A stretch of 35,564 nucleotides of DNA from Mixta theicola (GCF_002895925.1 NZ_NWUO01000022.1:1-35564), one strand, 5' to 3'. Counted from the first letter of the stretch, positions 23,631 to 33,258 are shown. Program-made: numbers and translations. Notes: generated by a model not told the origin, from the sequence alone.

Positions 23631-23651
23631 CGTTATTCTCACGTCGCAAGA

Positions 23652-24347
23652 TTATTCAAACATGGGCGGATAAAGCCCGTGTCGGCCTGGTCTGGCTCCG
23701 CCTGCCGGATCAAACAGCAGCGAAAACAGCTGACCGGTAAAATTGCCGCTGTGCAGGTGGGTGTAAAGCGGATAGTTGTCGGCCTGATTGGTCCACCAGA
23801 AGCTGGTATAGCGCTGCGGATCGAAACAGTCGGCCACCTGTTTCCAGCTGAGATTGGTGGCGCTATCGCCGTAGCCAATGGTCGTCAAAATATCGGTGGG
23901 CTCCTGCGGTGCGGGAATCGTCAGCAGCGCCCGATCGAGCTGTTCGGCGGAATAGCCGTTATGCACCGCGTGCAGCAGGGTGCGCCCCAGCTGCTGATAC
24001 CATTCGCCCGCCATTGCCAGCCGCCCCGTTGACCATTCGGCAGGCGTAAAGCTGAACTGGGCGCAAATGGGATACTGACGGCCTACGCTGTCGCGCGCGG
24101 GCAGCAGGCATCCCATCTGCACCAGCTGGCTGCCCAGCATCGGCGGCACCACAAAGTTCCATACCGGCGCTTTCGCGAATCGGTGCGCTTCACCGGGACG
24201 CAGCTCCTCTTTTTTTTGCCAGTTCAGCAGCCCCACCTGAAACCAGTGGGTCCACTGGCGGGTTAACGCCTCGGGAAAACGGCGCTGTAAAAAGTCGCCG
24301 GCGCTGGGCAATTTTCCGTACCAGCCGATCGCAGGAGAGTGGCTCAT
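23652..24347 (-). CDS. tagF: T6SS regulator TagF (DUF2094, ImpM/SciT family)
   Basis: From the ATG at 24347 (AAGGA 7 nt upstream) the product has 231 residues, with GWYGKLPSAGDFLQRRFP and FVVPPMLGSQLVQMGCLLPARDSVGRQYP as family marks, and SFWWTNQ near the end. TagF acts as a post-translational brake on T6SS in Pseudomonas and Serratia by working on the FHA protein. Its presence fits the kinase, phosphatase and FHA genes of the other block. The tssM stop lies 16 bp upstream. Another ATG six bases before is too close to the ribosome site. The frame is intact. Confidence 0.93.
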   Translation of the reverse strand: MSHSPAIGWYGKLPSAGDFLQRRFPEALTRQWTHWFQVGLLNWQKKEELRPGEAHRFAKAPVWNFVVPPMLGSQLVQMGCLLPARDSVGRQYPICAQFSFTPAEWSTGRLAMAGEWYQQLGRTLLHAVHNGYSAEQLDRALLTIPAPQEPTDILTTIGYGDSATNLSWKQVADCFDPQRYTSFWWTNQADNYPLYTHLHSGNFTGQLFSLLFDPAGGARPGRHGLYPPMFE

Positions 24348-24363
24348 TATCATTTCCTTGCGG

Positions 24364-27300
24364 TTATGGACATGCGAAGCCGGGAAGCTGGAACGGGTTC
24401 CGAATACTGTTCGGCGTAAATTCCAGGGTAACGCGATGGCCACCGACATTGAAGGTTGCCTGACGGCTAAGGCTGTTGCTGCCCGTCGTCAGCTGCGCGC
24501 GATCGAAAAAGCGATTAAGCGCCCAGGCGCCGTTGGTGACCAGCGTAGAGGTGGTGCCATCCACCAGTCCCAGCTGCATACGCACCTGACGTGTGCCGCC
24601 GCTGCCGGGCCAGCTCATTAACTGCACCGCCTGAGGGCCGTGGCTGTAACGCAACAGCTGTCCGTCCACATCCAGCGTCAGGTTAAGAATGTTGTTATCC
24701 ATGCGCACCGTGCGGATGGTGACGCGGAACGAAGGCGTCGTGGCGCCATTGGCAAAGAAAGCGTCACGAATGCTTTGCGCCTGCTGGAAAGGACGCAGCA
24801 GCTTTTCGCCGCCTGGCAGGCTTTTACCATCAATGCCCGGCATAAAGCGCCAGCCTGAGCGAGTGGTATCAACTTTGGCGGCCAGATTATCGCGAAAGAA
24901 GCTGTCCATTAGTCCGGTGCCTGGCGCAAACATCCGCGCCAGATCGTCCGGCGTGACCTCACTCTTTCCCGAACGCACCAGAGGATAACGACCGGCAATC
25001 GCCTGACGGCAGAAGCTGCCAACCTCAACGTTAATACGCTTACGTACGTTTTCCATATCGCGCCGCTGCGCATCGCTGCTGGCACCCACCGCCATGTTAG
25101 TAAACATATTTTGCAGCGATCCCGGCAGTCTGCCGGCGCTCGCCTGCAGACGACTAATCGCTTCGCCCGGCGGCGGCGGCATCCCGCTGTTGGCCGCATC
25201 CTGCACCGCCGTCAGATAGCGATACAGCTCATCGATCTGCCGGAGAAAATTATCAAATACGATGATTTTTCCGCCCTGTTCCAGCGGCTGAGCCAGTTCG
25301 ATAATCGGCGCATAATGTTCGGTAACGCGCTGCTCCGGCGTCTGCTGCTGGGCCGCAGCCCCCTGAACGGACTGGCGTGAACGGAACAGCGCTTCCAGCG
25401 TGCGGGTCGCGCTGTTGCCTTTTTCCGTCTGCTGCGGATCTTTTTCCGCTGACAGGCGCTCCAGCATCAGATAGTGGCTGAGGTTGATGACCAGCTTACG
25501 TAAAGGCGAGTTGTTGCTGGATAGCAGCCGCGCACTGTTAATGCGCTGCGACAGATCGGCGCTGTTGTTCAGCTGAATATCGCTCAGCAGGCTATCCCAG
25601 TGGCGCATAAAGTCGCTCATATAGAGCTGGCGCACCGCGTTATCGGTTTGCGCTTTATCCTCATCCGCCGCCGCGCCGCCTAACACCCAGACGTCATCCT
25701 GATGCAGCGCCGTCGTTACCGCAGCGATATTTTTGTCGAAGTCGTTCCAGTAGCCTTCTGGCGTATAAAGGCCGGGAATGCCTGCGCTAATCGCTTTACC
25801 GCTTTTGCGCGTAAACACCAACTCGCTTTGCGGCCCACCCAGTTCGGCAAGTGAAACCGACGACAGATTCTCATCCTGCTCCAGCAGACGTCTGAGTCGG
25901 CCATAGACGCGGCCAGAGAGCGGCATCTGATTAATCAACGCCTGCTCGCGCTTTACCAGCGCATCATCCAGAGCATAAGGCGAAGCCTGAATCTGCGTTT
26001 CCAGCAGCTGCGCCAGATGTCGCTCCAGCTGGCTAATCTGCGTCTGGGGAATATTTTGCGGCAGGTTGCGTCGCACGTTTAGCATCACCCACGCATGCAG
26101 GAATTTGCCGTCGTAGTGTCGCGGCTGATAGAGCATCTGGTACGCTTTTAATGCTTCATAGCTATAGTCCGCATCGCTGCCGTTATCGTTACGCAGCCAG
26201 CCGGTAATCAACCGGGCCACCTGCGGCAACAGCAGTTGCTTCAGGGATTTTTGATAAAGCGTCTGGCTGGCATCGCTGACCTCAACGCCGCGATAAAGCC
26301 CCATACGGCGCGTAACCGGCGGATCGTTAAGATCGAAATTTTTGCTTTCCGGCAGCGCCAGCACGCCGTCAAGGAACGGCAGCAGCGCGAAGAGATCGCT
26401 TTCACCGCTGGCCTGCAGGTTTTTACTCTGCGTCTCAACGGTCGGCACCTTCGCCTGCACTTCTTGCAGATAGCTTTTATTGTTGCCGTAGCTGGTGATC
26501 CACAGCAGCGAAACCACCAGCAGCAGCGCCAGCAGGGCGGCATAGCCTGACCACAACACGGCGCGGTTGCGCAGCTCCCACCAGCGGTTGCTGCCGGCCA
26601 GCCCCGCCTCCTGAAATATAACGTCGGTCAGCAAATCCTTCAGGAAGAAGCTCTGCCCTTTGGCTGCGGGTATCGGCGCTTCTTTTTGCACGCTGTTCCA
26701 GGCGCCACTGTTACCGCCCTGCTCATCCCTCTGCGGCAGATGCAGCGCGCGGCTCAGCTCGCCCATTACGCGATCGAAAGGCAGGCCTTCCTGCGTGCCG
26801 CTGGCAAAATAGATGCCGCGCGGCGAAAACTGGCTTTCAAAATTGGAACGGGCGAAAACGGCGTTGAGATAATCCGCCAACAGCGGACGCAGCGCGGCAA
26901 ACTCCTGCGGAAACAGATAGCTTTCCGCCCGAGCCTGGGCATCGCTTTCCATCATCAACGTATCCGCCAGTCCAGCGTCAAGGCGCTGTTGCAGCAGCGC
27001 ATATTCCTGCGTAAAGGCGCTGGCTAAATCAAAGTCGGCCTGCTTTGCGCGCTCCCACGGGAAGGTAAAGCCCCAGATTTGCTCACGCTGCGCTTTATCC
27101 AGCGGAGAAAACCAGGCGCGGAAGCCTTTCAACAGGTCCGCTTTGGTCACCAGCACATATACCGGAAAGCGAATGCCGAGCTGCTCATGCAGTTCCATCA
27201 GGCGCTGACGCAGATTGATCGCCTGCTGCTGTGAAGCCTCCGCCGACAGGGTTAACAGATCGGAAACGCTGATGGTAACGATCACGCCGTTAATCGGCTG

Positions 27301-27984
27301 ACGACCACGGTATTTACGCAGCAGATCGACAAACTGCTGCCATTCGCTGGCATCCTGCGCCTGCTGGCTCTCCTGCGTGGTGTAACGGCCTGCGGTATCC
27401 AGCAGCACCGCCTCATTAGTAAACCACCAGTCGCAGTTGCGGGTGCCGCCGATACCGCGCAGCGCGGTTTTGCCAAAGCGATCCGCCAGCGGAAACTGCA
27501 GCCCGGAATTAACCAGCGCCGTGGTTTTACCGGCGCCCGGCGCGCCGATAATCACATACCAGGGAAGCTGATAAAGATACTGATGGCTGAAGCGCTGCGC
27601 CCAGAACGGATTGCGCCGGCCTGTGCGATTGAAATGCGCCTTCTTTAATAGCTGAGAAGCTTCATTAAAGCGCTCGGCCAGCACCTGCTCTTCATTGGTC
27701 AGCCGTTTGCGATCGCTGCCGTCAGGCTGTTCGCTACTGCTCAGGCTGCCCATCAGTTTGCGGTTAATCCAGGCGTTGTACAGCCGTGGCGCCAGGTTGC
27801 TAATCCCCCACACCAGATACAGCAGGCCAATAGCGATCAGGCGGTTCTGCTCCGGCTCCAGCGGACGTGAATCAACAATAGAAAAGACCGGGCCAATTAC
27901 CCAGATAATAAAAGAGAGCGCGGTAATGCCAATAAAACCCCACATTAACCGGCTGGTTATAATGGAAAACACGATATTCAGCAT
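24364..27984 (-). CDS. tssM: T6SS inner-membrane protein TssM (IcmF)
   Basis: The 1206-residue product has two N-terminal transmembrane helices (about 13-37 and 48-64), a cytoplasmic domain with Walker A GAPGAGKT (147-154) and a DTAGRY element (196-201), a third transmembrane helix (about 476-496) and a large periplasmic part ending GFACP. This is TssM/IcmF/VasK, which with TssL and TssJ builds the trans-envelope channel. The intact Walker A suggests nucleotide binding. Length is normal. The start lies 3 bp after the tssL stop. Confidence 0.97.
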   Translation of the reverse strand: MLNIVFSIITSRLMWGFIGITALSFIIWVIGPVFSIVDSRPLEPEQNRLIAIGLLYLVWGISNLAPRLYNAWINRKLMGSLSSSEQPDGSDRKRLTNEEQVLAERFNEASQLLKKAHFNRTGRRNPFWAQRFSHQYLYQLPWYVIIGAPGAGKTTALVNSGLQFPLADRFGKTALRGIGGTRNCDWWFTNEAVLLDTAGRYTTQESQQAQDASEWQQFVDLLRKYRGRQPINGVIVTISVSDLLTLSAEASQQQAINLRQRLMELHEQLGIRFPVYVLVTKADLLKGFRAWFSPLDKAQREQIWGFTFPWERAKQADFDLASAFTQEYALLQQRLDAGLADTLMMESDAQARAESYLFPQEFAALRPLLADYLNAVFARSNFESQFSPRGIYFASGTQEGLPFDRVMGELSRALHLPQRDEQGGNSGAWNSVQKEAPIPAAKGQSFFLKDLLTDVIFQEAGLAGSNRWWELRNRAVLWSGYAALLALLLVVSLLWITSYGNNKSYLQEVQAKVPTVETQSKNLQASGESDLFALLPFLDGVLALPESKNFDLNDPPVTRRMGLYRGVEVSDASQTLYQKSLKQLLLPQVARLITGWLRNDNGSDADYSYEALKAYQMLYQPRHYDGKFLHAWVMLNVRRNLPQNIPQTQISQLERHLAQLLETQIQASPYALDDALVKREQALINQMPLSGRVYGRLRRLLEQDENLSSVSLAELGGPQSELVFTRKSGKAISAGIPGLYTPEGYWNDFDKNIAAVTTALHQDDVWVLGGAAADEDKAQTDNAVRQLYMSDFMRHWDSLLSDIQLNNSADLSQRINSARLLSSNNSPLRKLVINLSHYLMLERLSAEKDPQQTEKGNSATRTLEALFRSRQSVQGAAAQQQTPEQRVTEHYAPIIELAQPLEQGGKIIVFDNFLRQIDELYRYLTAVQDAANSGMPPPPGEAISRLQASAGRLPGSLQNMFTNMAVGASSDAQRRDMENVRKRINVEVGSFCRQAIAGRYPLVRSGKSEVTPDDLARMFAPGTGLMDSFFRDNLAAKVDTTRSGWRFMPGIDGKSLPGGEKLLRPFQQAQSIRDAFFANGATTPSFRVTIRTVRMDNNILNLTLDVDGQLLRYSHGPQAVQLMSWPGSGGTRQVRMQLGLVDGTTSTLVTNGAWALNRFFDRAQLTTGSNSLSRQATFNVGGHRVTLEFTPNSIRNPFQLPGFACP

Positions 27985-27987
27985 CTG

Positions 27988-29226
27988 TTAGTTCCCCTGC
28001 TGCAGTCCATTCAGCTCCGCCCGCGTATTGTCTGGCGCAACTAACAGAATGATTTCCACCCGGCGATTACGGGCGCGGTTCTCAGCGGTGCTATTCGGCA
28101 CCAGCGGATTGGTTTCACCGCGACCTTCTGCCTTCGCCCGCTCAGGCTGCGACAGATGCTTTTGCAGCATCTCCCGCACCGACTGCGCACGCGCCAGCGA
28201 CAGCTCATAATTAGAGGCGAAGCGCGCGCTGCGGATCGGTACGTTATCGCTGTAGCCGATGACCAGAATTTTACCGCTCACGTTATTCATCGCCTGCGCA
28301 ACGCGGTTAATTACCTTTTCATAGCGACCGCGTACGGCAGTAGAGCCGGAGGCAAACAGGCCATCCCCTTTCAGCGTCACCACGCTTTGATCCGCCTCGT
28401 CGCGTACGGCCACCAGCCTCTGTTCGATTTCCGCACGCAGGAAGGCGCGCAGGTTAAGCATCGCAGGCGCACGCGGCGCGGGATTATGAATCGTGACTTC
28501 CGGCAGCGGCGTTTGATACACCGAGGCCAGCACCGGGCTGGTATAGTCGCCCAGCCGCCAGTTAAGAGTGATATAGAGCAAACAGGCGATAAAGCCGCCA
28601 AGCGCCGCGCAGGCCCACAGCGGCACCATCGGACGCCACATTTTGCGCAACACCGGCCGATCTTCCGGATGCGGCGACAAGGGCGCCGGATAGCCGCCGC
28701 GTACGCCGCGGATCATCTGCAGCAGACGCTGTTTGATGGTTTCCAGCTGCGAACGGCCATTGTCCAGCACGCGATAGCGCCCTTCAAAACCTAACAGCAG
28801 GCAGTAATTGATCAGTTCCAGCAGAAAGAGATGCTCACGCGGATTTTGCGACAGCTTCGCCAGCAGCTGAAAAAATTTCTCGCCGCCCCAGGTTTCGTTA
28901 TGAAAGGTGACCAGCAGCCCGTTGCCGGGCCAGACGCCACGGCTTCCCCACGGCGTAAGCGCCGCCGCCTCGTCCAGCGCGGTGCACAGGCAATAACGCG
29001 CGCCGACGATAACCTCATAAGGCAGCCCTGCGCGCTGGCTGATTTTTTCAAAATGCCGCACCTGATCGATTAGCCGCTGACGCAGCGCGGCCGGATCGTC
29101 ATGGGTTACGGAATGGCGGATCTGGGGAATCGCATTAAGCAAAGGGTTCGCGGCGGCGACCAGCGGGTTATTGCTGCCCGCGCCGGAAAAAGCGGCATCG
29201 CTGCCGGTGAAATGTCGTTCCTGCAT
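27988..29226 (-). CDS. tssL: T6SS inner-membrane protein TssL with a C-terminal OmpA-like domain
   Basis: The 412-residue product starts with a cytoplasmic DotU-type domain (about 20-195; RYCLCTALDEAA, GGEKFFQLLAKL), then one transmembrane helix (about 203-222), then a periplasmic OmpA/MotB domain (about 280-395) with VIGYSDNVPIRSARFASNYE, LSLARAQSV and ENRARNRRVEI. The last part should bind peptidoglycan directly, so this is an extended or evolved TssL and a separate anchoring protein such as TagL is not needed. It lies between tssK and tssM with short gaps. Confidence 0.96.
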   Translation of the reverse strand: MQERHFTGSDAAFSGAGSNNPLVAAANPLLNAIPQIRHSVTHDDPAALRQRLIDQVRHFEKISQRAGLPYEVIVGARYCLCTALDEAAALTPWGSRGVWPGNGLLVTFHNETWGGEKFFQLLAKLSQNPREHLFLLELINYCLLLGFEGRYRVLDNGRSQLETIKQRLLQMIRGVRGGYPAPLSPHPEDRPVLRKMWRPMVPLWACAALGGFIACLLYITLNWRLGDYTSPVLASVYQTPLPEVTIHNPAPRAPAMLNLRAFLRAEIEQRLVAVRDEADQSVVTLKGDGLFASGSTAVRGRYEKVINRVAQAMNNVSGKILVIGYSDNVPIRSARFASNYELSLARAQSVREMLQKHLSQPERAKAEGRGETNPLVPNSTAENRARNRRVEIILLVAPDNTRAELNGLQQGN

Positions 29227-29247
29227 GGTGAGCGCTCATTATTCGTT

Positions 29248-30591
29248 TCAGACGGACTGGCTGCGAATAGCCCAGAACTCCATATCCAGACCGGGAAACT
29301 CGCCGGCCAGATGAAGCGCAAACGCGCCCGATCTTTCCATCTCTGTCCATAGTTCGCCGCCCTTCTCCAGCTCAAAATAGCTGTAGCCGGCATGCCAGGG
29401 GATCTGCGGCGGCGCGGTCGGCATGGCGCGAAGCATCATGCCCGGCAGCTGAAGCTGCACCAGATCGCGAATTTTCGTGACCGGCGCGACTTTCATTTGC
29501 GCTGGGAAGTGGGTTTGCAGCGCCTCGCCCGGCACGTTGGCGCGCACCGCGAGAACGAAGCCAAATTCACGCACCATAGAAGCTTCCGGCACCGTTGCCA
29601 CGTTAAGGCCGTGGGATCGCTCGGTCAGCGGCAGCTGAATCGCGCTCTCTTCCATCACCAGCGACAGCCCCTGACGCAGCATCAGCATCAGTTTGCTAAA
29701 GCTACGGACAATATCGTCATGATCGTAGACGGGCAGCGAGACATCCGGCGAGCGCTGCGGCGTCCAGCTTGCCAGCTCGCAGGCAAACGCCAGCCAGTGG
29801 CCGAACAGCTGTTCAGGATGCAGCAGCGGTAAGTTTTTCAGATGGGAGACCAGCCCAAGCTGGTGATTCACTAACGCCAGCAGCATGAAATCAACCGTTT
29901 CTGCGGTATTAAACCGCCCCGGCTGCCTTAAACGCTGGCCGATTTGCTGGCTGCGCTGCGCCAGCAGTCCCTGTATATCATTCAAATAATCAAACAGCTG
30001 GGGATGGTTAATCGCATTAAGCATCGGTGGGATAAAGCCGGTGTCCAGCCGTAGCTGCCTGTCGCTGCGCTTTTCGATCACTCGCGCCACGCCAATAGCG
30101 GTCCATTCGGCGGTTAGCTCGCTTTCCAGCATCAGCTTCAGGCGCAGCTTACCGAACTGCACCGCCGCCGGGCCGACGGAAATGGCGTTAAAGTCATCCA
30201 CTTCACGCTCGAAGCTGAGATAGCGCGCCAGCGAATCCGCCGCCTCGCTAAATATTACCTCGTCACGTCCGCTGCGCCGCGCCGGCAAGGCCAGCACCAC
30301 TTTGACATTGCTTTGGTTATCAGCAATCTCCAGCGGCGCGGGGGCCTGGCGCGGATCCAGAAAAGAAAAGTGCGTTCCATCCGGCAGCAGGCCGCTGGCG
30401 ACGCTAAGGGCAATTTTACCCTGTCGCAGCATCGCCTCGTCGAACTCCAGATCGGTAAAACCCCACAGATAGGGCCGCTGTGTGGTTCCCCAGTCGCGCA
30501 GGGTGCTTTGCAGGTAGCTTTCCGACTGCTGAAAGTGATGCGGGCGCAGGAACATGCCTTCGCTCCAGACCACCTTTTCTGCTTTGTTCAT
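29248..30591 (-). CDS. tssK: T6SS baseplate protein TssK
   Basis: The 447-residue product opens with VVWSEGMFLRPHHFQQSESY, the hallmark of TssK (ImpJ/VasE). It goes on with the shoulder and neck domains and ends with the receptor-binding head (YSYFELEKGGELWTEMERSG, FPGLDMEFWAIR). TssK trimers connect the baseplate wedges to the TssJLM membrane complex. Length and frame are normal. It follows tssJ by 12 bp and precedes tssL by 21 bp. Confidence 0.97.
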   Translation of the reverse strand: MNKAEKVVWSEGMFLRPHHFQQSESYLQSTLRDWGTTQRPYLWGFTDLEFDEAMLRQGKIALSVASGLLPDGTHFSFLDPRQAPAPLEIADNQSNVKVVLALPARRSGRDEVIFSEAADSLARYLSFEREVDDFNAISVGPAAVQFGKLRLKLMLESELTAEWTAIGVARVIEKRSDRQLRLDTGFIPPMLNAINHPQLFDYLNDIQGLLAQRSQQIGQRLRQPGRFNTAETVDFMLLALVNHQLGLVSHLKNLPLLHPEQLFGHWLAFACELASWTPQRSPDVSLPVYDHDDIVRSFSKLMLMLRQGLSLVMEESAIQLPLTERSHGLNVATVPEASMVREFGFVLAVRANVPGEALQTHFPAQMKVAPVTKIRDLVQLQLPGMMLRAMPTAPPQIPWHAGYSYFELEKGGELWTEMERSGAFALHLAGEFPGLDMEFWAIRSQSV

Positions 30592-30603
30592 AATGGTTTT
30601 CCG

Positions 30604-31128
30604 TTATTCCGGCGTTGACTCTGCTTTGCTCGCAAGGTGTATACCGCTATTGTCAGCAACGATCCTGGCCTGCAACGCATCCGATTCCCTGTACCAGCCG
30701 ACGGTCGGAGCGCTCTCGTCCGCATTGGGCAGCGGCAGAGAGAGTCGCCATTTCTTCCCGTTGAGCGCCTGGTACTCAGCCATAACGCCGATATAGCGGA
30801 TATCCGGCGTACGTTGACCGCTAAGGGTTTTATTTAGCTGACCTGGCAACAGGAAAAACTGCTCGCTATTAAGCAGATTGCTACCCAGCACGGTTTGCGC
30901 GCTGTTTTGCAGCGAATAAAAATCCGCAGACATAAAGTCGGCATCCGATTTTAGTAACAGCACTCTGACCTTCAGCGGTGCCGACTCATTAATGGGCGGG
31001 TGCGCCTGGAATAACAGACTGTAACGGGAGGGATCGCTGTGTGAAAATAACGTACAGCCTGCCAGCAAGGTAAGCGCCGCCAGAAAAAGCGCCTGCATAC
31101 TCAGGCGCAAAAAAAAGAGTGGTTTCAT
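30604..31128 (-). CDS. tssJ: T6SS outer-membrane lipoprotein TssJ
   Basis: The 174-residue product has a lipoprotein signal with lipobox LLAGC (Cys25) and a transthyretin-like beta fold pattern (DPSRYSLLFQAHPPINESAP, PLKVRVLLLKSDADF, FFLLPGQ, TVGWYRESDALQARIVA). TssJ (SciN/VasD) anchors the T6SS membrane complex in the outer membrane. An internal Met at residue 11 could also start it. An exact inverted repeat (31129-31143) sits immediately before the ATG and covers the ribosome site. The C-terminal tail after WYRES is longer than the minimal family core. Confidence 0.92.
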   Translation of the reverse strand: MKPLFFLRLSMQALFLAALTLLAGCTLFSHSDPSRYSLLFQAHPPINESAPLKVRVLLLKSDADFMSADFYSLQNSAQTVLGSNLLNSEQFFLLPGQLNKTLSGQRTPDIRYIGVMAEYQALNGKKWRLSLPLPNADESAPTVGWYRESDALQARIVADNSGIHLASKAESTPE

Positions 31129-31143
31129 AATGGGTTACCCATT
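31129..31143. repeat. Short inverted repeat over the tssJ ribosome site
   Basis: AATGGGT and ACCCATT form a perfect 7-bp dyad with one central base, touching the tssJ start codon. The centre is too small for an RNA hairpin, so if it means anything it is a protein-binding dyad. It may be chance. Confidence 0.25.
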
Positions 31144-31151
31144 AGAACTTA

Positions 31152-31664
31152 TTAATCAATAATCCAGGTACCGCTGTTGCTGTTCTGGCAGGCTTTGCTA
31201 TCGCCATCGACCGCAACGCAGGTTTTTTTCTTCGCGGGCGCGGCGCGTGTACGCTTACGGCGCTGGTCAGCCTTGATGGTGCCTTCATACAGCTCGCTTT
31301 TAACCACGGCGCGCAGCGGCACGTAGCCGATCAACCGATCCTGATCTTTTTCCGCAATAGCAAACCAGTTGTTTTCCACCCTGCCCAGCACGGTATAAGG
31401 CTGCGCATTTTCCAGCTGACGCACCAGCTTGCCGCCGAAATCGGGACGGGTCATTACGGAGGCGTTATACAGCGCGCGGTACTCTTCATTAATCGGCGTA
31501 AAAGTTTTCGGCGGGGTAATAGCATGGCGATAGGTCAACGTAACGCCATCAACGGTGCTGGACACAATCGTGTCGTCATTGACAGGCGGTGTCGATTTAC
31601 AACCCGCAACGCTTAATACAAAAAGCAGACCTAATGCGATTCGAATTTTCACCATGATCCTCAT
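31152..31664 (-). CDS. SH3-like lipoprotein at the head of the T6SS operon
   Basis: The 170-residue product has a lipoprotein signal with lipobox SVAGC (Cys22 counting from the ATG at 31664) and a bacterial SH3-like stretch (AQPYTVLGRVENNWFAIAE, then LIGYVPLRAVV). A basic linker (RRKRTRAAPAKKK) precedes the tail TCVAVDGDSKAC ... GTWIID, with two further cysteines. A start at 31655 (ATG) or 31652 (GTG, with AGGA 5 nt upstream) is also possible. SH3-like domains often bind cell-wall peptides, so it may help seat the T6SS in the envelope; this is inference. It precedes tssJ by 23 bp and is probably the first gene of the transcript. Confidence 0.78.
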   Translation of the reverse strand: MRIMVKIRIALGLLFVLSVAGCKSTPPVNDDTIVSSTVDGVTLTYRHAITPPKTFTPINEEYRALYNASVMTRPDFGGKLVRQLENAQPYTVLGRVENNWFAIAEKDQDRLIGYVPLRAVVKSELYEGTIKADQRRKRTRAAPAKKKTCVAVDGDSKACQNSNSGTWIID

Positions 31665-32509
31665 GAAGTTATCTCAAGTAATTAACAAAACGGGAATAAG
31701 CCGCTGGCTACGGACAACATTACCAATCCTGGAGCAGTAAAAAGGTATAGCTGTTGCTGGCCGTACCAGGCAAAAGCACAATAAATAAGCGCGCCAGCCC
31801 CGGCGGAATCAGTACAATAATTTACATGTTATCTGGACGACAAGAGTCTGTTACATCGCAGCAAATGCTCAATTTGCGCCACGTACAATAAAGATGGGTT
31901 ACCGAAAATGCGGTTTACGCTATCCTGCCGTGAGGATTCAATGAATATTCCTCAACCATTATGACGACTCCCTGTTTGCATTCCTGGTATTCTCTGGTGA
32001 AAAGCTCTGAATGGCCGCGCCAAAAGCGCATGGTGCTGTCTGCATGTAATAACGCTGACCACGATCTGCGGCCTGCATCAGAAAAGGAGGAAATTGCTTA
32101 AAATTCAGCACAAAGATGAAAATGGATACAGCCATTGCTACCGCACGAGGTTGCAAAGCAAACCCCGAAGCCGGTCTTTTTTTATATTTAAGCTGTCCTG
32201 TTTCGCGCAAGTTTACATAGACTTTGCGATAATTCAACGAGCGCGTAGCAAAGGATTTTACATTAGTAAAGTTTAATCAAAAATATTAAAGTAAATTGCG
32301 AATATTCTTATCCTTTTCTATAGGAAAATTCCGGTAAAACATCAGAAAAGTTGTACTTATCTCGCAAATAAAAGCGCTTTTAGCTCAAATAAAGTACAAT
32401 TTTACGCAGCTATTTTTTTCCGCACTGGACCTGCATTGATGGCCTCATTCTCCGTCGGACCGGCCCCAGAAATGATTAACAGGGTTTAATATCGCTATAA
32501 AGTAAATCA
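31665..32509. other. 845-bp stretch without a convincing gene, upstream of the T6SS operon
   Basis: Frames at 31959-32237 (minus, 92 codons) and 31961-32101 (plus, 46 codons) lack recognisable similarity and lie over each other. On the minus strand, TTGTCG and TATTGT 18 bp apart (about 31842-31813) are a weak candidate promoter for the T6SS operon. No sigma-54 element was found. In E. coli the gene after yjjG is prfC; here no trace of it is seen, so this is the junction between core genome and T6SS DNA. Confidence 0.4.
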
Positions 32510-32537
32510 ATAATAAAAAAAGCGACCCTGAGGTCGC
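32510..32537 (-). terminator. Intrinsic terminator of the holD-rimI-yjjG operon
   Basis: On the minus strand GCGACC, loop TCAG, GGTCGC forms a 6-bp GC-rich stem (32522-32537), followed directly by TTTTTTTATTATT. It lies 40 bp beyond the yjjG stop. A T6 run on the other side (plus strand, 32545-32550) means it may also act in reverse. Confidence 0.9.
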
Positions 32538-32577
32538 CATAATAGTTTTTTAAACTATAAATAACTGGAACTAAAAC

Positions 32578-33258
32578 TTAAGCAAATAAAATGGATTGCA
32601 GTTCGTGCAGAGAGCTAACCTGCCAGTCCGGCGTGATAGCCGCAGGTTTTTCTCTGCCGTCCGCATTCAGCCAGCAGGTTTTTAAACCGGCATTAATGCC
32701 GCCCAAAATATCTGAGTCCGGATTATCACCGACCATCAGCACCCGCTCAGGCGAGGGATGCCCCATTTTCTCCAGCGCATAGTTAAAAATCGCCGGATGC
32801 GGTTTGGCATGACCGACCTGTTCGGAAATCACCAGCAGATCGAAGTAATCACGAAAACCGGTACGCTGCAGGCGCACCTGCTGCAGGGCGGTAAAGCCAT
32901 TGGTGATGATCCCCATCTTCACCTTGCCCTTTAGCGCATTAATCAGGTTTACCGCGCCTTCCAACGGCACGCACACTTCCGCCATCGCGCTAAGAAAACC
33001 GCTGTTTAACGTGTCCGGCGTTACATTCAGCTTCTCCGCCCAGCCGTTAAAGCGCTGGTGCTGCAGCTGCAGCGCCGTGATGGCGCCGTTTTGATATTCC
33101 ACCCATAACGGTTTGTTAACCGACTGATACTCATGGTAATCATCGGTTGAGAAATCAACGTTGTAATCTTTAAACAGCCGTTGCAGGCCCGCAAAAGCAT
33201 CAAAGTGAAACAGCGTGTCGTCAGCGTCAAAAAGGATCCAGTCCCAGTTTTGTAGCAT
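32578..33258 (-). CDS. yjjG: Pyrimidine 5'-nucleotidase YjjG
   Basis: The 226-residue product is a HAD-superfamily phosphatase with motif I DADDTLF (nucleophile Asp11, acid Asp13), motif II IITNGF, the motif III lysine in HAKPHPAIF, and motif IV GDNPDSD. It follows the E. coli YjjG sequence closely ([50 protein letters not shown]). YjjG dephosphorylates dUMP, UMP and non-canonical pyrimidine nucleotides as house-cleaning. It is the last gene of the holD-rimI-yjjG operon, 47 bp after rimI, and is followed by an intrinsic terminator. Confidence 0.96.
   Translation of the reverse strand: MLQNWDWILFDADDTLFHFDAFAGLQRLFKDYNVDFSTDDYHEYQSVNKPLWVEYQNGAITALQLQHQRFNGWAEKLNVTPDTLNSGFLSAMAEVCVPLEGAVNLINALKGKVKMGIITNGFTALQQVRLQRTGFRDYFDLLVISEQVGHAKPHPAIFNYALEKMGHPSPERVLMVGDNPDSDILGGINAGLKTCWLNADGREKPAAITPDWQVSSLHELQSILFA

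Noticed and set aside
31741-31860. Sigma-54 type promoter upstream of the T6SS operon
   Set aside because: GG and GC doublets near TGGTACGG are 8 bp apart instead of 10, so the element does not fit the -24/-12 rule.
31961-32101. Plus-strand 46-codon frame starting MTTPCLHSW, preceded by a 7-codon frame MNIPQPL overlapping its start
   Set aside because: The leader-peptide look is intriguing, but there is no homology or promoter and it overlaps another weak frame.
31959-32237. Minus-strand frame of 92 codons in the spacer upstream of the T6SS operon
   Set aside because: No recognisable similarity, no clear ribosome site, and mixed composition; kept only as part of the unexplained spacer.
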